DNA of 64,000 nt from Xanthostigma xanthostigma. Lineage: Eukaryota > Arthropoda > Insecta > Raphidioptera > Raphidiidae. The position numbers were made by a program, and so were the translations under genes. The DNA lies in assembly GCA_963575645.1 (NCBI GenBank), contig OY754467.1:32733108-32797107 (forward strand). The letters run 5' to 3'. A model generated the notes under the pieces. That model saw nothing but the letters and a program-made list of their open reading frames with translations, ran no database searches and was not told the origin of the DNA. Below, one piece after another: positions 34,940-46,795 of the stretch (position 1 is its first letter; each line of letters begins with the position of its first letter).

Positions 34940-35334
34940 TTCTTAAATAAATTCATTTGAATTAAATAGTTTGTAGGTAGTTTCGTTTTCTTATCTGGAA
35001 GAATAACAGTTTCCAGATTTTGTGTTTGTCTTCCTTATTATTCGTCTATGTCGTTTTTAACGAAACTTGACTATTATTCGATAAACAAATTTAAAGTAAT
35101 AATACTTATGAACCAATGATGCTCGAGTTAAGATATGGATTTTCTGTCCAAATCTGCACTATTATAGACGCTCATATATAGGTTTTCAAGGATTGCAGAA
35201 AACAAAATTCAATTGGGTTTGAGAGTTTTAAAATGTTACCGTCTTTTGTTTTATTTTTACACAAATAACATATTCTTGATTGCAGACCGCCGGTCAGTAA
35301 TTTTGCCTATGTAATAGTTCACATTAGGTAGATT

Positions 35335-35835
35335 TTGAGACGCTGAATCCAATGAGCACAGACGCAGCCATGTATCTTGTCTCGTTTTAGAGATAATATA
35401 GTGTTAAATTTTTGAAATTTTCAAATTGTCCTAACTCGGAAACCAAAAGAGATACAGTTCTGCGCTTGTGCTCATTCGATTCAGTAGACTTTTTTCTATA
35501 AGATCTAATAAATTCAGACATATCAGTGACAATTTTATATTATCCAAAAAATTGTAAAAAATTCAAGTTTTTCGATGTTTTTGCAATTTGGCTACTTTTT
35601 GAGATACTAAGAGCCTTCCGATACGGTTAATATTTGCCGTACTTTTGGAAAAAATCACGCTGAATCCAATGAGACCACCCGCAATTCTGTATCTCTTTTG
35701 GTTTAGGCATTAGACGTGATTTTATAAATTTTTCTTGAAAAAATTCAAAACGTTATAACTTGAAAACTACAATAGCTACAGACTTCTTGGTACGCTCATT
35801 CTATTCAGCGTGATTTTTTGCATGGGATTAAGTCA
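35335..35835. repeat. Diverged quasi-palindromic repeat block
   Basis: CGCTGAATCCAATGAGCACA (35341) is repeated about 310 bp later as CGCTGAATCCAATGAGACCA. Each is followed some 100-170 bp on by its inverted form (GTGCTCATTCGATTCAG and GCTCATTCTATTCAGCG). The block is thus two diverged copies of a palindromic unit, with no coding. Flanks 34948-35334 and 35836-36462 hold no recognisable gene. Confidence 0.5.
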
Positions 35836-36462
35836 TTTTCAACCATATCTTTTACAAATTTCCAGGCGATACCGCACTTATTTGAAATGAAATGTAAAGA
35901 AAATCTCAAAAATTTTCAAATATGAAATCTCTCAATACCGGTTGATATTAAGATTATACTTTAACTAAAGTTCAAAAAACTTTGATGTCCATCATAGTGT
36001 ACCCATATTGTGTGATTTTAATGCATGTTTGTTGAAAACCGACGATCTTTAATATCATTAATCAATATTCTATAATTTGTCGTCAAGATAATAGAAGGAA
36101 AGAATGCAATATCAATAGGCGTGTTCACAGTTTCACTGTTAAAGAGAAATAAGAATAGAAAATGTCGCTGACAATGACCGGTTAAGAAATTATCTATTGA
36201 ACATAAAAATAATTTATTACCTCTAAGCCACAAGTATTACGAGTTTCAAGTTCTCTACATAATTAAATAATAAAATATTATTATGTGTAAAACTAACAAG
36301 TTTACAAGACGTAATTAGACTTTGGAAACAAGTTGTCTATCAAGGCAAGACTGCGTTTTAAAGACATGTCATCTGAAAACGCCGTTGAAATTCCCGATAA
36401 CATTTTCAAATTTATATTTGATTAAAGTATCAAATAATAATAATAAGCCCGTAAAAATCCCA

Positions 36463-36690
36463 CTATAGGACATTCCAGATATCCCGGTCTTGAGCTAATC
36501 GGTGCCAAAGTTTTCCGGTAAATTCGTCTATTTCGTCCTTCCATCTTCTCTTTTGTCTTCCTATTTTTCTTTTCTCTTCTAACGAGCACCATTCTGTTAT
36601 CCTTTTTGTCCAACGATTATTTGACATTCTTACTACGTGGCCTGCCCATTTCCATTTTAAAGTTTTAATTTTATGTTTAACATCTACAAT
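36463..36690 (-). pseudogene. RTE-type LINE ORF2 C-terminal remnant
   Basis: Minus-strand codons read KTLKWKWAGHVVRMSNNRW, TKRITEWCSLEEKRKIGRQK and RRWKDEIDEFTGKLWHRLAQ, then DRDIWNVL. The WAGHvaRM.d.RWT ... GRp..RW.D.i pattern is the C-terminal tail of RTE-clade reverse transcriptases common in insects. Only this tail remains; the reverse transcriptase and endonuclease domains are absent. Confidence 0.8.
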
Positions 36691-36724
36691 TTTTGTAAAA
36701 AAAATACAAATACTACAAAACAAA

Positions 36725-36907
36725 AGAAAACTCCAAGATACGTCTATATACATTACAGAAGATCTGCCAAAACATGTGATAGAAGCAAGGAAAGAACTGT
36801 TGCCGCTTCTACAAGAACACAGAAGTGCTGGAGAAACTGTATTTCTGAAGTACGATAAATTATACATAAATGGGAAAGAGATGATAAAGTATCAAATAGA
36901 GCCGTAA
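36725..36907 (+). pseudogene. LINE ORF1-like C-terminal remnant, opposite orientation
   Basis: A plus-strand frame reads SIYITEDLPKHVIEARKELL, PLLQEHRSAGETVFLKYDKL and YINGK, ending in TAA at 36905. The I(T/M)ED.PK.V.E.RK.LLP.L.EAR..G..a.LKYDKL pattern is known from the first frame of insect RTE-like LINEs. It has no usual start here. It lies head to head with the ORF2 tail at 36463-36690. Confidence 0.6.
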
Positions 36908-37111
36908 CTCTGAAACCCTTAATTCAATTTCAATTAAACAAATTCGGAACATGTAGAACTCCTCAACTCAAATAATAAGTTACTTTATGTAAGAATTCGT
37001 TCGCGTCAACAATTGGAATAATCTATACCAATATTATAAAGTAAAGTTTATAAGGAGGTATTATAAATTATTAATGTTTCTATTATTGTGTGCAGTGCAG
37101 CAGGGAAAGAC

Positions 37112-38170
37112 TAGTTAGGGAGCTAACAGGTAAAAAAATCATGTTGTCCCAAACTTCTGCCGCTTGGTACTATATAAGCTGTTTAAGTAATTTAGAGCAT
37201 TTTTTCTTATATGATATATAGAGTATAGACGGAATCTGGACCCATTTTAAGATAAGAGGGGAGGGGAGAAAACCAAAAAAAAATGTCGGCCTAACCGCTT
37301 GGTTTTGACGGTAGAATTTATTTTCAGTGTTCCACATTCCCGGAAAAATAGTGGCAGAAAAAATTCATGTGCCATTTTTCCGTGCGTGACTAAGAAAAAA
37401 TTTTAAAAAATGAACCCTAACCGAATCTAACAAAATGGAAAATTTTCTATTCGATGTGTACATCGACGGAAAAATTGTGACAGAAATTTTGGTCGGGTTA
37501 TTTGTCCACAATTTGACGTCAAAATGTCAAAAAGTGGATAAAAAATTTCAAAGAGGGTAAAAAAATAGTTAAATAATCGGGAAATGCCAGCAGCAGAAAT
37601 ATTTGAGAGTGGATTTATGAATTAGCCACTTCAGATCATTTGACCAATTCATAAATCCACTCTCTTAGGAGTGGTTTGGGGAGGGTGCAATTAGTCAAAT
37701 ATTTCTGCCGCTAGCATTTCCCGATTATTTGGCTCTAACAGAACCTAAAAACAAAGCGGCAAAAATTTTTCTAAATTTTAACCATTTTTTTACCATCTTT
37801 GAAATTTTTTATCCACTTTTCGACATTTTGACGTCAAATTGTGACCAATGGCCCGAGCGAAATTTCTGCCACTATTTTTCCGTCGATGTCCACATCGAAT
37901 AGAAATTTTTACATTTTGTTAGATCCGGTTAGGGTTCACTTTTTAATTTTTTTTTTATTCATGTACGGAAAAATGGCTCATGAATTATTTCTGCCACTAT
38001 TTTTCCATTTTTCCGGGAATGTGGAGCACTGAAAGTAAATTATACCGTCAAAATCAAGCTGTTAGGCCGACATTTTTTTTCGATTTTCTCCCCCGCCCCT
38101 CTCTTGGCCCAGATTCTGCCTATATATATCATATAAGAAAAAATGCTATAAATTACTTAAAATGCTTAAC
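37112..38170. mobile_element. Foldback family with TTCTGCCACTATTTTTCCG motif, copy 2
   Basis: Two inverted arms of about 450 bp surround a centre near 37620-37680, where GAGAGTGGATTTATGAATT faces AATTCATAAATCCACTCTC. Both arms carry the CTGCCACTATTTTTCC motif twice. The left arm matches 12470-13060. No clear target duplication or coding was found. Confidence 0.75.
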
Positions 38171-38178
38171 AGTGTACA

Positions 38179-38344
38179 GGGTGTATCAAAGGATTGAGAC
38201 CATAGGGAAAACTCTGCTCACTTTTCATTTAAAAATCATGATGATTTAATTTGAATTCTATCTTTGTCGCGCTACTCAATTGGATTACGTCTTCTTTGTT
38301 GCACTCAGCAATTTTCTCTGTTTTCAATCCTCTGATACACACTA
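38179..38344. mobile_element. Small inverted-repeat MITE
   Basis: Left GGTGTATCAAAGGATTGAG and right TCAATCCTCTGATACACAC are imperfect inverted ends of about 40 bp. It abuts the foldback to its left. No coding. Confidence 0.55.
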
Positions 38345-39053
38345 CCTTCAAAAAGATTTCACCCTAAGGGTACTACTTTTTTCACTGATTAGTGTCCAAT
38401 GACTTGTGGATCTTAAAAATAGCAAACAATTTAGAATCAACCATTCTATTACTGAGTTATAATCGATTGTAACATCAATACAAATATCTCGACATAAGGA
38501 CAGGTGCATTTTATTATATCAAAATAAATATTTTTTATGTGTAGTGTGGTAATTAAATTCCAAATCAAACAAAGAACCTAATCTTATTGTTATTTTTGAA
38601 ATGTGGTTATTTTATTATCGACCGCTTGAAATTACAGTCTTGATGTCAGTAGGTACTCGGTAGACATTTTTATCTAGTTAGTATAGTGACTGATTTAACG
38701 AGTTGATCTTATATGTACTTTCACTTATTGTGTGGGGAATCATCTGGATGTTTCTATTCCATTAGCGCATCGACAGTCAAGGATGAACACATCACGCACC
38801 ATAAAAAGCACGAATGACATCATGTAAGTAAGTCACCGCGAGTCGAAGAGTCCTTTGATATACGAATAGAATGTTCCAGCCTTATACTTAACCTTGATTA
38901 TTTTAAAAGACAATTCCACGAAACCCTTTGTAAATAAGAGGATATTCTCTACAACATAACGATAATTATCTACGCTTTTCGAAAAATCGCCCCTGTCGAC
39001 GCAAAGTATTTTCCAAAAATCCAGATAAAAATGTTAGTAAAATAATATATATT
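38345..39053. other. Intergenic DNA
   Basis: No feature recognised. Confidence 0.5.
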
Positions 39054-39477
39054 ACTAGCGGGCCATCTCGGTTTCACCCGGGTGCGATAGATATAATTCT
39101 GCATATAGTATATTTAGTTTGCGGCTCGGCAAAGTTAGTCTGAGCTAATAGTTTTTAGCAAATTTTACCAGATTTGCTTCCGAACTAATAGCTTTGAGAT
39201 AATTCTAACAGATATCGCTACTTGGTACTAAAACAGTTTTTTTCGTTTGCTTCTGAACTAATAGCTTTGAGTAAATTCTATCAGAAGTCGTTACGCATGT
39301 TACTAAAACAGTTTTTTTGAGAAAACACCGTAATTTTGTACACAATATTCAATAAAAACTATCCTGTAGCGTAAGCTGCACCAAGCAAGACATTTACAAA
39401 ATTTCATTAAAATCGATTCAGTGGTTTCGGAGATTATCGCGGCCAAAATTGTGACACGAGAATTTTATATATATAGA
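39054..39477 (-). mobile_element. Nonautonomous Helitron, family 2, copy 1
   Basis: On the minus strand it starts TCTATATATATAAAATTCTC and GTGTCACAATTTTGG. It ends CACCCGGGTGAAACCGAGAT plus GGCCCGCTAGT. The paired copy at 41796-42192 shows the boundaries well. Internal AGCTATTAGTTCGGAAGCAAA-like units recur two or three times. Confidence 0.85.
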
Positions 39478-40617
39478 TTTTCCAATCCTTGACATACAAA
39501 GAGCAAGTACACATATGAATTGCCCGAGACGGTAGTACATTAATAATTATCTCAACTGCGCATCTTCACACGTTCATTTGTTACATATTGTTTTTACAGT
39601 TAATGTTACAAAAGAAAGTAAGATAAGGTTACCATAATCATGTGTATTAAAATTAAAAACATTATCAATTTAATTTGCAAAGTTCCCATCATTTTTTCAT
39701 TTTTCTTACTAGATACAAAGAATGACAACCACAAAATACAATATTTAGAATGCATCACAATTTTAAATGTTAAACTAAAATGCAGAACTTAATAAAACTT
39801 TTCTTTTGAAACTAGCGCATATACATTTTTCCGCTTTTCTCGTACTATGTGACGACGTTATAGATTACAGAATTATCAATATTAATTATAAAAGCTACAA
39901 TAAAAAGATTAAGTCATATCTTTTTTCTAAAAATAAAAAATTTAAAAGTAATACTGATAATCTAAAATCAAAAACTAGATTGAAGTTTTCTGAAGATGCC
40001 TTCGATTTCAGAACAATAGATTGTTATCAATTTTTCAACAACTTGCGCAACAACCTCTACTAAATACATTCTCTCTCTCTCCAAACACAATTATACGTTT
40101 TAACGACATGGGCAACCGACTGAATGCATTGAACTTAAACTATTAATTACAAGTTAATCATCTGTTATTTCACAGTTATTACTACCAGCCATTTGAAATA
40201 ATTATATGTCGAGTGCTGCAAGGCTGCTGCATTGCGCCATCTTCGTCAAATAGTCAATGCTTTTTCAACGAACACATTGCGAGAATGACTAAACACAATA
40301 TCGATTTATCATGCCCTTCAACACCTGATTGCCTTGAAAGGCCACTGTACTCCTGAAGAAATTAGAAAGGTTTCACTCTGATATTTTTGAACTCTTCAGT
40401 TTTAAGTGAATGACCGAAGATGGTTAGATGAGAAGACAGCTTCCAAAATTAAATCAATATATAAACTTTAATATAGTTAAAATGCAGTTAGAATAGACCT
40501 AAATCTTCGTCATAAAATTACGTCCAGTTTAACTGTTAAATAGTAATTACCTCGAGTTTAACCGGTACGGACATACTGACAAACACCTATCGACACATAG
40601 TATTTCATTATATAAAA
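39478..40617. other. Intergenic DNA
   Basis: AT-rich. The 85-codon open frame at 39806-40063 is Asn/Lys/Phe-rich with no family I recognise and is not credited as a gene. Confidence 0.45.
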
Positions 40618-40760
40618 AACAACATTATAGCATATATCTCTTTTGCGCATGCGCCAATTCTCCCCAAAAACAATAAGGCTCTTCATATTTGCATACCAAA
40701 CATCCTGCCAAAATTTGGTTTCAATCCGTTCATTCGTTGACCTGTATCGTGCTCATATGC
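40618..40760 (-). repeat. Interspersed repeat K, copy 3
   Basis: Reverse complement of the family text: TCTCTTTTGCGCATGCGCC, CCCCAAAAACAATAAGGCTC and CCAAAATTTGGTTTCAATCC. Confidence 0.65.
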
Positions 40761-41795
40761 GTATATTAATTAAATATATTCGGATTTCGGGAAGGTCTGG
40801 TCCTACTTAATTGTCTGGCATTTTTATTTCTGGATTATATAAATGCTGAACATTCTTGTGGCTGAACTAAAAGATTATAAAAATTTCAAGTTACCCAAAA
40901 CATATTTTTTTGGGATATTTTTTTGCAGATGTCATATGCTACGCAGACGCGAAATAACCGCAAACGCTCAGGCAAACTCGCGATTCTAGATTCACGAACT
41001 AATAAAATACTGTTTTTTCATTATTTCAACTTGCCTAAAATACATAGGTACCCTAAATCTGTCGTCAGCTCTTGGGCTATTACTTTTATCTCTTCCGAAG
41101 CGGGTAGCCATACAACCCTTATCTCTGGCCATACCAAGTGTACCTTGACTGCCTGATTTCCACCATGCGTTTTTTGAGGAACTCCCCCTTACACCCACTC
41201 CCTTTCACCTCGAAAAAAAAAACGCAATCGCAAAGGTGATTTGATATTAATTGCACGTAAAAGACAACGGTTTGAATTCAAATGATTTCTGGGAATGAAA
41301 GAAATTAATTCTAACCAACTGGCAGTTTTTCTATTTATTAAATTAAAACAAGCAAGACTTAGGCAATTTTAAATTAAAATAAAAAAAAAACTAAAAACCA
41401 AAAAAAAAACTTTAAATGAACATTCCTGTATAGAAAGTTTCGATGAAAATTTGACTCACAAATTCGCAAACACGTTAAACAGTAGTAAAATTAAAACTTA
41501 ATTGATAATTAAAATTCAAAGAGAACTGAAATAAAATCTTAATCAATAAATTTAACAGCCGCAGTAAAACTACCGACTCATTTACATCAGCAGCGTCAGT
41601 GAAGAGGCACTTAAAAAAAATACAATCAGATTTCACATATTAGCATTCGCACCGCATAAATGTGCCGAACAATATATATAATTGGAGGTAGTGCATTGAT
41701 TCATAGTAGAAATTCGTACGAAACGTAGAAAAAATGCTAAAATAGTGTTTGAGTTGCATTTAAACTGTAGTTAACCCAATTTGCTTATTTTGCAT
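40761..41795. other. Intergenic DNA
   Basis: No gene recognised. Open frames on both strands near 40923-41198 overlap each other and show no family signature. Confidence 0.45.
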
Positions 41796-42192
41796 ACTAG
41801 CAGGCCGTCCCGGTTTCACTGCAAAATGTATTTATTTTTCGACCAGGCGTCTGAACTAATAGCTTTGAGCAAATTCTACCAGATTTGCTTCTGAGCTAAT
41901 AGCTTTGAGTGAATTGTAACAGATGTCGTTACTTATTACTAAAAGAGGTTTTTTTTTTGTTTGCTCGTAAACGAATAGCTTTGAGTAAATTCTAACAGAT
42001 GTCGTTAAATGTTACTAAAACAGTTTCTTTTGATAAGACACCGTAATTTTGTACAAAATATTTAATAAAAACTATCCTATAGCGTAAGTTGCGCTAAGCA
42101 AGGCACATTTACAAAGTTTCATTAAAATCGGTTCAGCTGTGTCGGAGATTAGCACGTCCAAAATTGTGACACGAGAATTTTATATATATAGA
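41796..42192 (-). mobile_element. Nonautonomous Helitron, family 2, copy 2
   Basis: It shares the TCTATATATATAAAATTCTC start and the internal GGTTCAGCTGTGTCGG-type text with the copy at 39054. The end hairpin is damaged (GGTTTCACTGC instead of GGTTTCACCCGGGTG), but the CTAGT terminus persists. Confidence 0.8.
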
Positions 42193-44077
42193 TAAAAAAT
42201 AAATAGTCGCCTCAATGAATATGTAAAACAGGCAACATTCCTAAGTCCTCAAGAACAGCTTCGATTTTGATGATTTTTCAAATTTTGTTTTTATATATTA
42301 TTAAAAACCAAAAACCTTTTGGGGGGGGATGAAAGTATTTATATTGTTTAAACAATAGTTATGCTATTTATGTAAAAATAAATTTTTCATACGATATTCA
42401 TTTAACAGTTGTAAAAAAAGTATAGGTATATTTATTATTTAAGCTATTTTTTTCAAATTGCTATCATAAATAGTTTTAAATTAGGTATATGTCAATATGC
42501 CAAAAAATGTTTTAAACAAGTACTTATAAATTTTTTTAGGTAATAATGACAAAAAATTAATATATCTATGTAACAAAACAAAGAAGTATTTAATAACTGT
42601 GGGAAACCGTGGACATAATTGCCCACCGTGGACACAGTTGTCCAAATGTCCAAAAAGCGCAGCAATAACAGTAAAAAAAGTTATTTAAGAAAATTTTTCG
42701 CCATTCAAATACTTTTAATCAACGTACATAACATACTAATAATGTAAATATTTATGACCGGTGATATTGTAGAAATTGCCAATCATAAAGTCTACGCGGA
42801 TGTTCTAGCTCGTTCACTTTTACTTTCAAGGACTAGGTCGCCTCGTTCAATCTCATCAATAACAAAATAAACAAGCTTATTGGCTAGATTGAATTTTGCA
42901 CTGCCTAACAAAAATTTCATTGACACGTCTTCGTCATTATTTTCATTTTTTCACTTATCGTATATCGAATAGGAATTGTATTACGTCTACAAATCATCAA
43001 AGCGATGAAGATGAACTTGGGGGCAGGAAAATATCCTCGTTGGCATCCACTTAGGCCTACAAGAACTCATCGGGTATTCCTCACATCAAAGTATCCATAG
43101 TTGTTAGTTTCATTTTCTACTTGATTTGCAGTCTCTTTACTGATTCCAATCGCTGGATTTCGAGAAAATAGAGTAACCATAGTTATTCGTACGATTTCGA
43201 ACTCAAATTATTTTTTCAGAAGACGGTGGAAAAACAAGGTAAAAATGTTCATTTTTTGAACATTTTGACGGATCAAACGAAAATATCTTTTGTCAAAAAT
43301 CACGTCTGTTTTTAGTTACAGGGTAGATTTTGCCAACGGTCACTTCGTTGTCGAAAAATAGTGCGAAACAGTGACTGGTGCGTTTGGTTAAACTCAGGAC
43401 TTTACGAACGGAAGTCTACTTATGCCTGTGTTTCGGATTTCTTTACCTTTAACACAAAAGTGACAGTGGACTAGGTCAACTCAACAAAGGAAGCGTTACA
43501 TTTTCATTCCATCTTTGACACTGTTTTGCAGAAATCTAATTTAAGTGAAGCATCAGCATGTTTGTAATATTCCGTGGTTTTCGGCGTTGCAGTGTAAAAG
43601 AGTAATAAGTATTTAAGACCACATGATAAACATTGGTCACACCTACATGACGAAGAACATTCTTTCTCTGAATACTCCTCACTGATAATAATAATATAAC
43701 AGCATGCCTACTCGTAATGTCATCCAACCATTTGGAACGTTGGAGGGATTTCTAACCAACTATTAAATCATAATTCATAAACACGCCCAAAAAAACGATT
43801 GGAATTAATTGTTTTGCGAGCTGGCGCATTTCATGGCACTTGGCGGTAGGTGTTTTAAACATGTGATAGTCGAACGTTGAAGAAAAAATGTAGAGGAGAA
43901 CGATGGACAAGAACTAGGAATAAAGACGAAGAAAATTTTGATTTGTATATATGATAAAAAAATATACCACATTTTAGAAGGGTAGCTTCTTAAGCTAGTT
44001 CGAGCCGTTTAACGATAACGGTGCAACCATGGCAACAAAAGCAAATCATTTGCTACATTATCCGATGCACATGTCAT
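42193..44077. other. Intergenic DNA, possibly with a decayed element
   Basis: AT-rich sequence. GC-richer text at 42600-43960 has broken reading frames on both strands and might be an old transposon. I could not match it to a family. CCGTGGACA occurs twice near 42611 and 42628. Confidence 0.35.
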
Positions 44078-44520
44078 AAGGCCACTCACACTGCACACGA
44101 GGCTAGAAACGCTGCTAGGAGTTCTGCTAGCCGGTAGGCTGGGTACGAAGCTAGACATACCGTCACTGCGGCTTGGCCTACTACCTCACAAGATAGGTTT
44201 TAAAATTACAACAGAGGCTATTTTCCCTGCTAGATTTGCTGCTATCAATCAGAAAGCAGTATCTTGTCACGTGGGCACTTGAACAAACGCCCACAGACCA
44301 ACATGGCGTCATTCTGCTCAGAGTCAGACGACAGACACGTTTTGCTCTGTGGTTATATTTGAACTGTCACTGTGCGCGCACCAGATCTATCCACAAAACA
44401 AGCTTGAAAAATAATGAAGCGAGCACTTAACAGCAATCAAGAAAACCAGCGCTAGAAAACTAGTAGGCAAATCTAGCAAGGAAGTTAGCAGCGTTTCTAG
44501 CCTCGTGTGCAGCAGCCTTT
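44078..44520 (-). mobile_element. Nonautonomous DNA element, GGCCGCTGCACACG-ended family, copy 3
   Basis: This is a full-length copy in reverse orientation relative to copy 2. The right end reads GCCTCGTGTGCAGCAGCCTTTA. The left end is slightly expanded (GGCCACTCACACTGCACACG). The 64-codon frame inside is not a gene. Confidence 0.8.
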
Positions 44521-45899
44521 ATTAGCTGTTGCATGGAAACTGGTGAAGATAATAATTCAGGCATACAATTTTACAAAAACTGTCGATTTGCACATTAACC
44601 CTCGATATGTGGGTACATGGGTTTTTTTTGACAGGTAATATTATTTTAACAAATAAACATAATAAGTATGTGTAGGTCCAGGAAAGGTGGAGTTTCTACG
44701 CTTTCTCATTGTTTATAATAAAATTTAAAGAAGTTGGACTAGAGGTGCTATTCCGTATTCTCTACGTTAAAATTAATATTTTTGTCTCGTTTTAACTTAT
44801 TTGATGTTAAATGTGTTAGAAAGTGACAAAACATTAACAACACTGAAATCTTGCATTGACTGTAAAATAACACAACATAAATAAATCTCCCACATAACCA
44901 TTGCAAAAGAGTGTCACTTGTGGGTGTTAAATATGCGTAAATACCCTGAAAATTTCACTTTACTTTTTACGTAACACGTTCTACAGGATGTTTTCAACAA
45001 CTTCCAATTCCTACAAGCCCCTTCAACAAAAGTTTTTTTAAACTTTAAATACATTTCCGCCTTTGAGTCTAGGATTTACATAATATTATTATGTGTGCAT
45101 TTCGTTCAGAAATTTGACAGATGGACGGACGAATAACGTTGCCACAAGTTCACAACAATATAGTACCTTACGGTATGGAGCTCTGAGAGCCTACACGCTG
45201 TATAAAAAAATAAAAACCTGTTCAAAAGTTTATGAAGAATTACTATATAAATCTGTCTGTGTCAAGACTTATTTTTCATCACAAGCTAGCTTTAAAAAAT
45301 AGAAATTACAATCGCTTGTGGAATTTTGAGCACTTATTTCACCATTAGATTTTCAATCTATTGAAATAGCTTATATCTGTTATTTTCGCAACATCGAAAC
45401 GCTAAATGAATATATTTAGATTATTATCGATAAAACTCAATTTATGTATTTAATATTACAATCATGAAACTTTCTTGTTTGAATATTGTTAGTATACCTA
45501 TAGTAGAATTAAAGTTCTAATGCGAAAAGGTCAAATATTACCATACGACTACGCTTGTTACAAGAGATTGTTCATAAATTAAATGGAAATTTAAAATACC
45601 AAGCTTACAGAAAAAGCATTTATTTTATATCTTACTAGTCGCTATCCGCAGCTTCGTACGCGATTGAGATGAAACACGGCAGCGACAACAGTATAGTTGA
45701 TCATTTAAGCTCCACATTATAAGTCTTGTCTCACGGGACTGAGACCCGCTCAGCAGCGGCAAGAATAATGGGGCCTCCGGCTCCACCGTATTACAATCTT
45801 TTTTCACTCAAAATCGGTAACAGTTTCATGGCAATTAACGCACTCAAACCGGTACCACACCCTTTTTCTTTCCCGTTTTTATATATGATTACTTTGTTT
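44521..45899. other. Intergenic DNA with repeat fragments
   Basis: ACAGATGGACGGACGAATAA and TTACGGTATGGAGC near 45118-45180 resemble the 3' portion of the CAAGTGCGAGTCGG repeat. ACTAGTCGCTATCCGCAGC at 45637 is another Helitron-like end string. No gene. Confidence 0.4.
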
Positions 45900-46756
45900 T
45901 GTATATATGTTATTCGCAATAGCCGAAATCGGCCACTGCCCGAAATTTTTGCCCACAACGCGTTGCGGGTAAGGAAATATACTCACAAAGCGTTTTCTGT
46001 TAGTTTTTGCGGGGCATGGGTAAAATTAAACGCCCACAACGCGTTGTGGGTAAATGCTCGTACCCACTACACGAATTAAGAGTTTTTGAAGCGTCGCATC
46101 GGTTTGTGGGCATTCCAATCTACCCACGTCGCGTTGTGGGCGTCTCTTCTTACACACGATGCGTTGAACCTGCTATGGTTTCCTCGGGATCAAAACAAGG
46201 ATTTCTTCACTGCCAGTGTTTTAAAGCATGCGGAACAAAGGCATGTTCTTGTGTCAGGAAAAATGTTAAGTGCTACTCAAAATGTCACAAAAGCAATCCG
46301 TGCAAGAATAAGTAGAGCGTAGAAGAAAAACTGTTGTGAATTTTTTAATACATATTTAAAAAATAAGCTCAGTGTGTTAGGTATTTAGATACTATACATG
46401 TTTTTTGAAGTTAAAACTTTATTTTTATTATAATATATGATATTAATGGTATTATTAAAAGCTATTAGAAAAATTGTTATTATTATTATTGAAACACATC
46501 GTGTGTAAAGAGACGCCCACAACGCGACGTGGGTAGATTGGAATGCCCACAAACCGATGCGATGCTTCAAAAACTCTTAATTCGTGTAGTGGGTACGAGC
46601 ATTTACCCACAACGCGTTGTGGGCGTTTAATTTTACCCATGCCCCGCAAAAACTAACAAAAAACGCTTTGTGAGTATATTTCCTTACCCGCAACGCGTTG
46701 TGGGCAAAAATTTCGGGCAGTGGCCGATTTCGGCTATTGCGAATAACATATATACA
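45900..46756 (+). mobile_element. DNA transposon with 265-bp inverted ends and integrase-like Cys-rich tail
   Basis: Arms 45900-46165 and 46493-46756 are near-identical in reverse complement. They start TGTATATATGTTATTCGC and end GCGAATAACATATATACA, with 4-bp flanks GTTT and GTAT. Each arm has three copies of a CCCACAACGCGTTGTGGG-type palindrome. The centre encodes a Cys-rich tail like that of KRBA2/Ginger-type integrase transposases. The element is much shorter than an autonomous one, so it is an internally reduced copy. Family assignment rests on the tail alone. Confidence 0.65.
46172..46315 (+). pseudogene. Cys-rich C-terminal tail of an integrase-like transposase
   Basis: The segment reads KQGFLHCQCFKACGTKACSC and then VRKNVKCYSKCHKSNPCKNK before a stop. 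The CxC..xC.T..C.C.K....C...CH....C spacing matches the C-terminus of the KRBA2-like integrase proteins common in insect genomes. Only this last part is present. Upstream in-frame codons belong to the inverted end and are not part of a protein. Confidence 0.6.
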
Positions 46757-46795
46757 GTATACACGTCTGATAATGCCTACTTACTTTTATCATAA

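Noticed and set aside
42600-43960. Pogo-type or other transposase pseudogene
   Set aside because: Only short, scattered resemblances were visible in translation, with no catalytic pattern, so I could not support a family.
46007-46171. N-terminal half of the frame leading into the Cys-rich tail
   Set aside because: These codons belong to the inverted end and are mirrored at 46455-46649, so they are not protein sequence.
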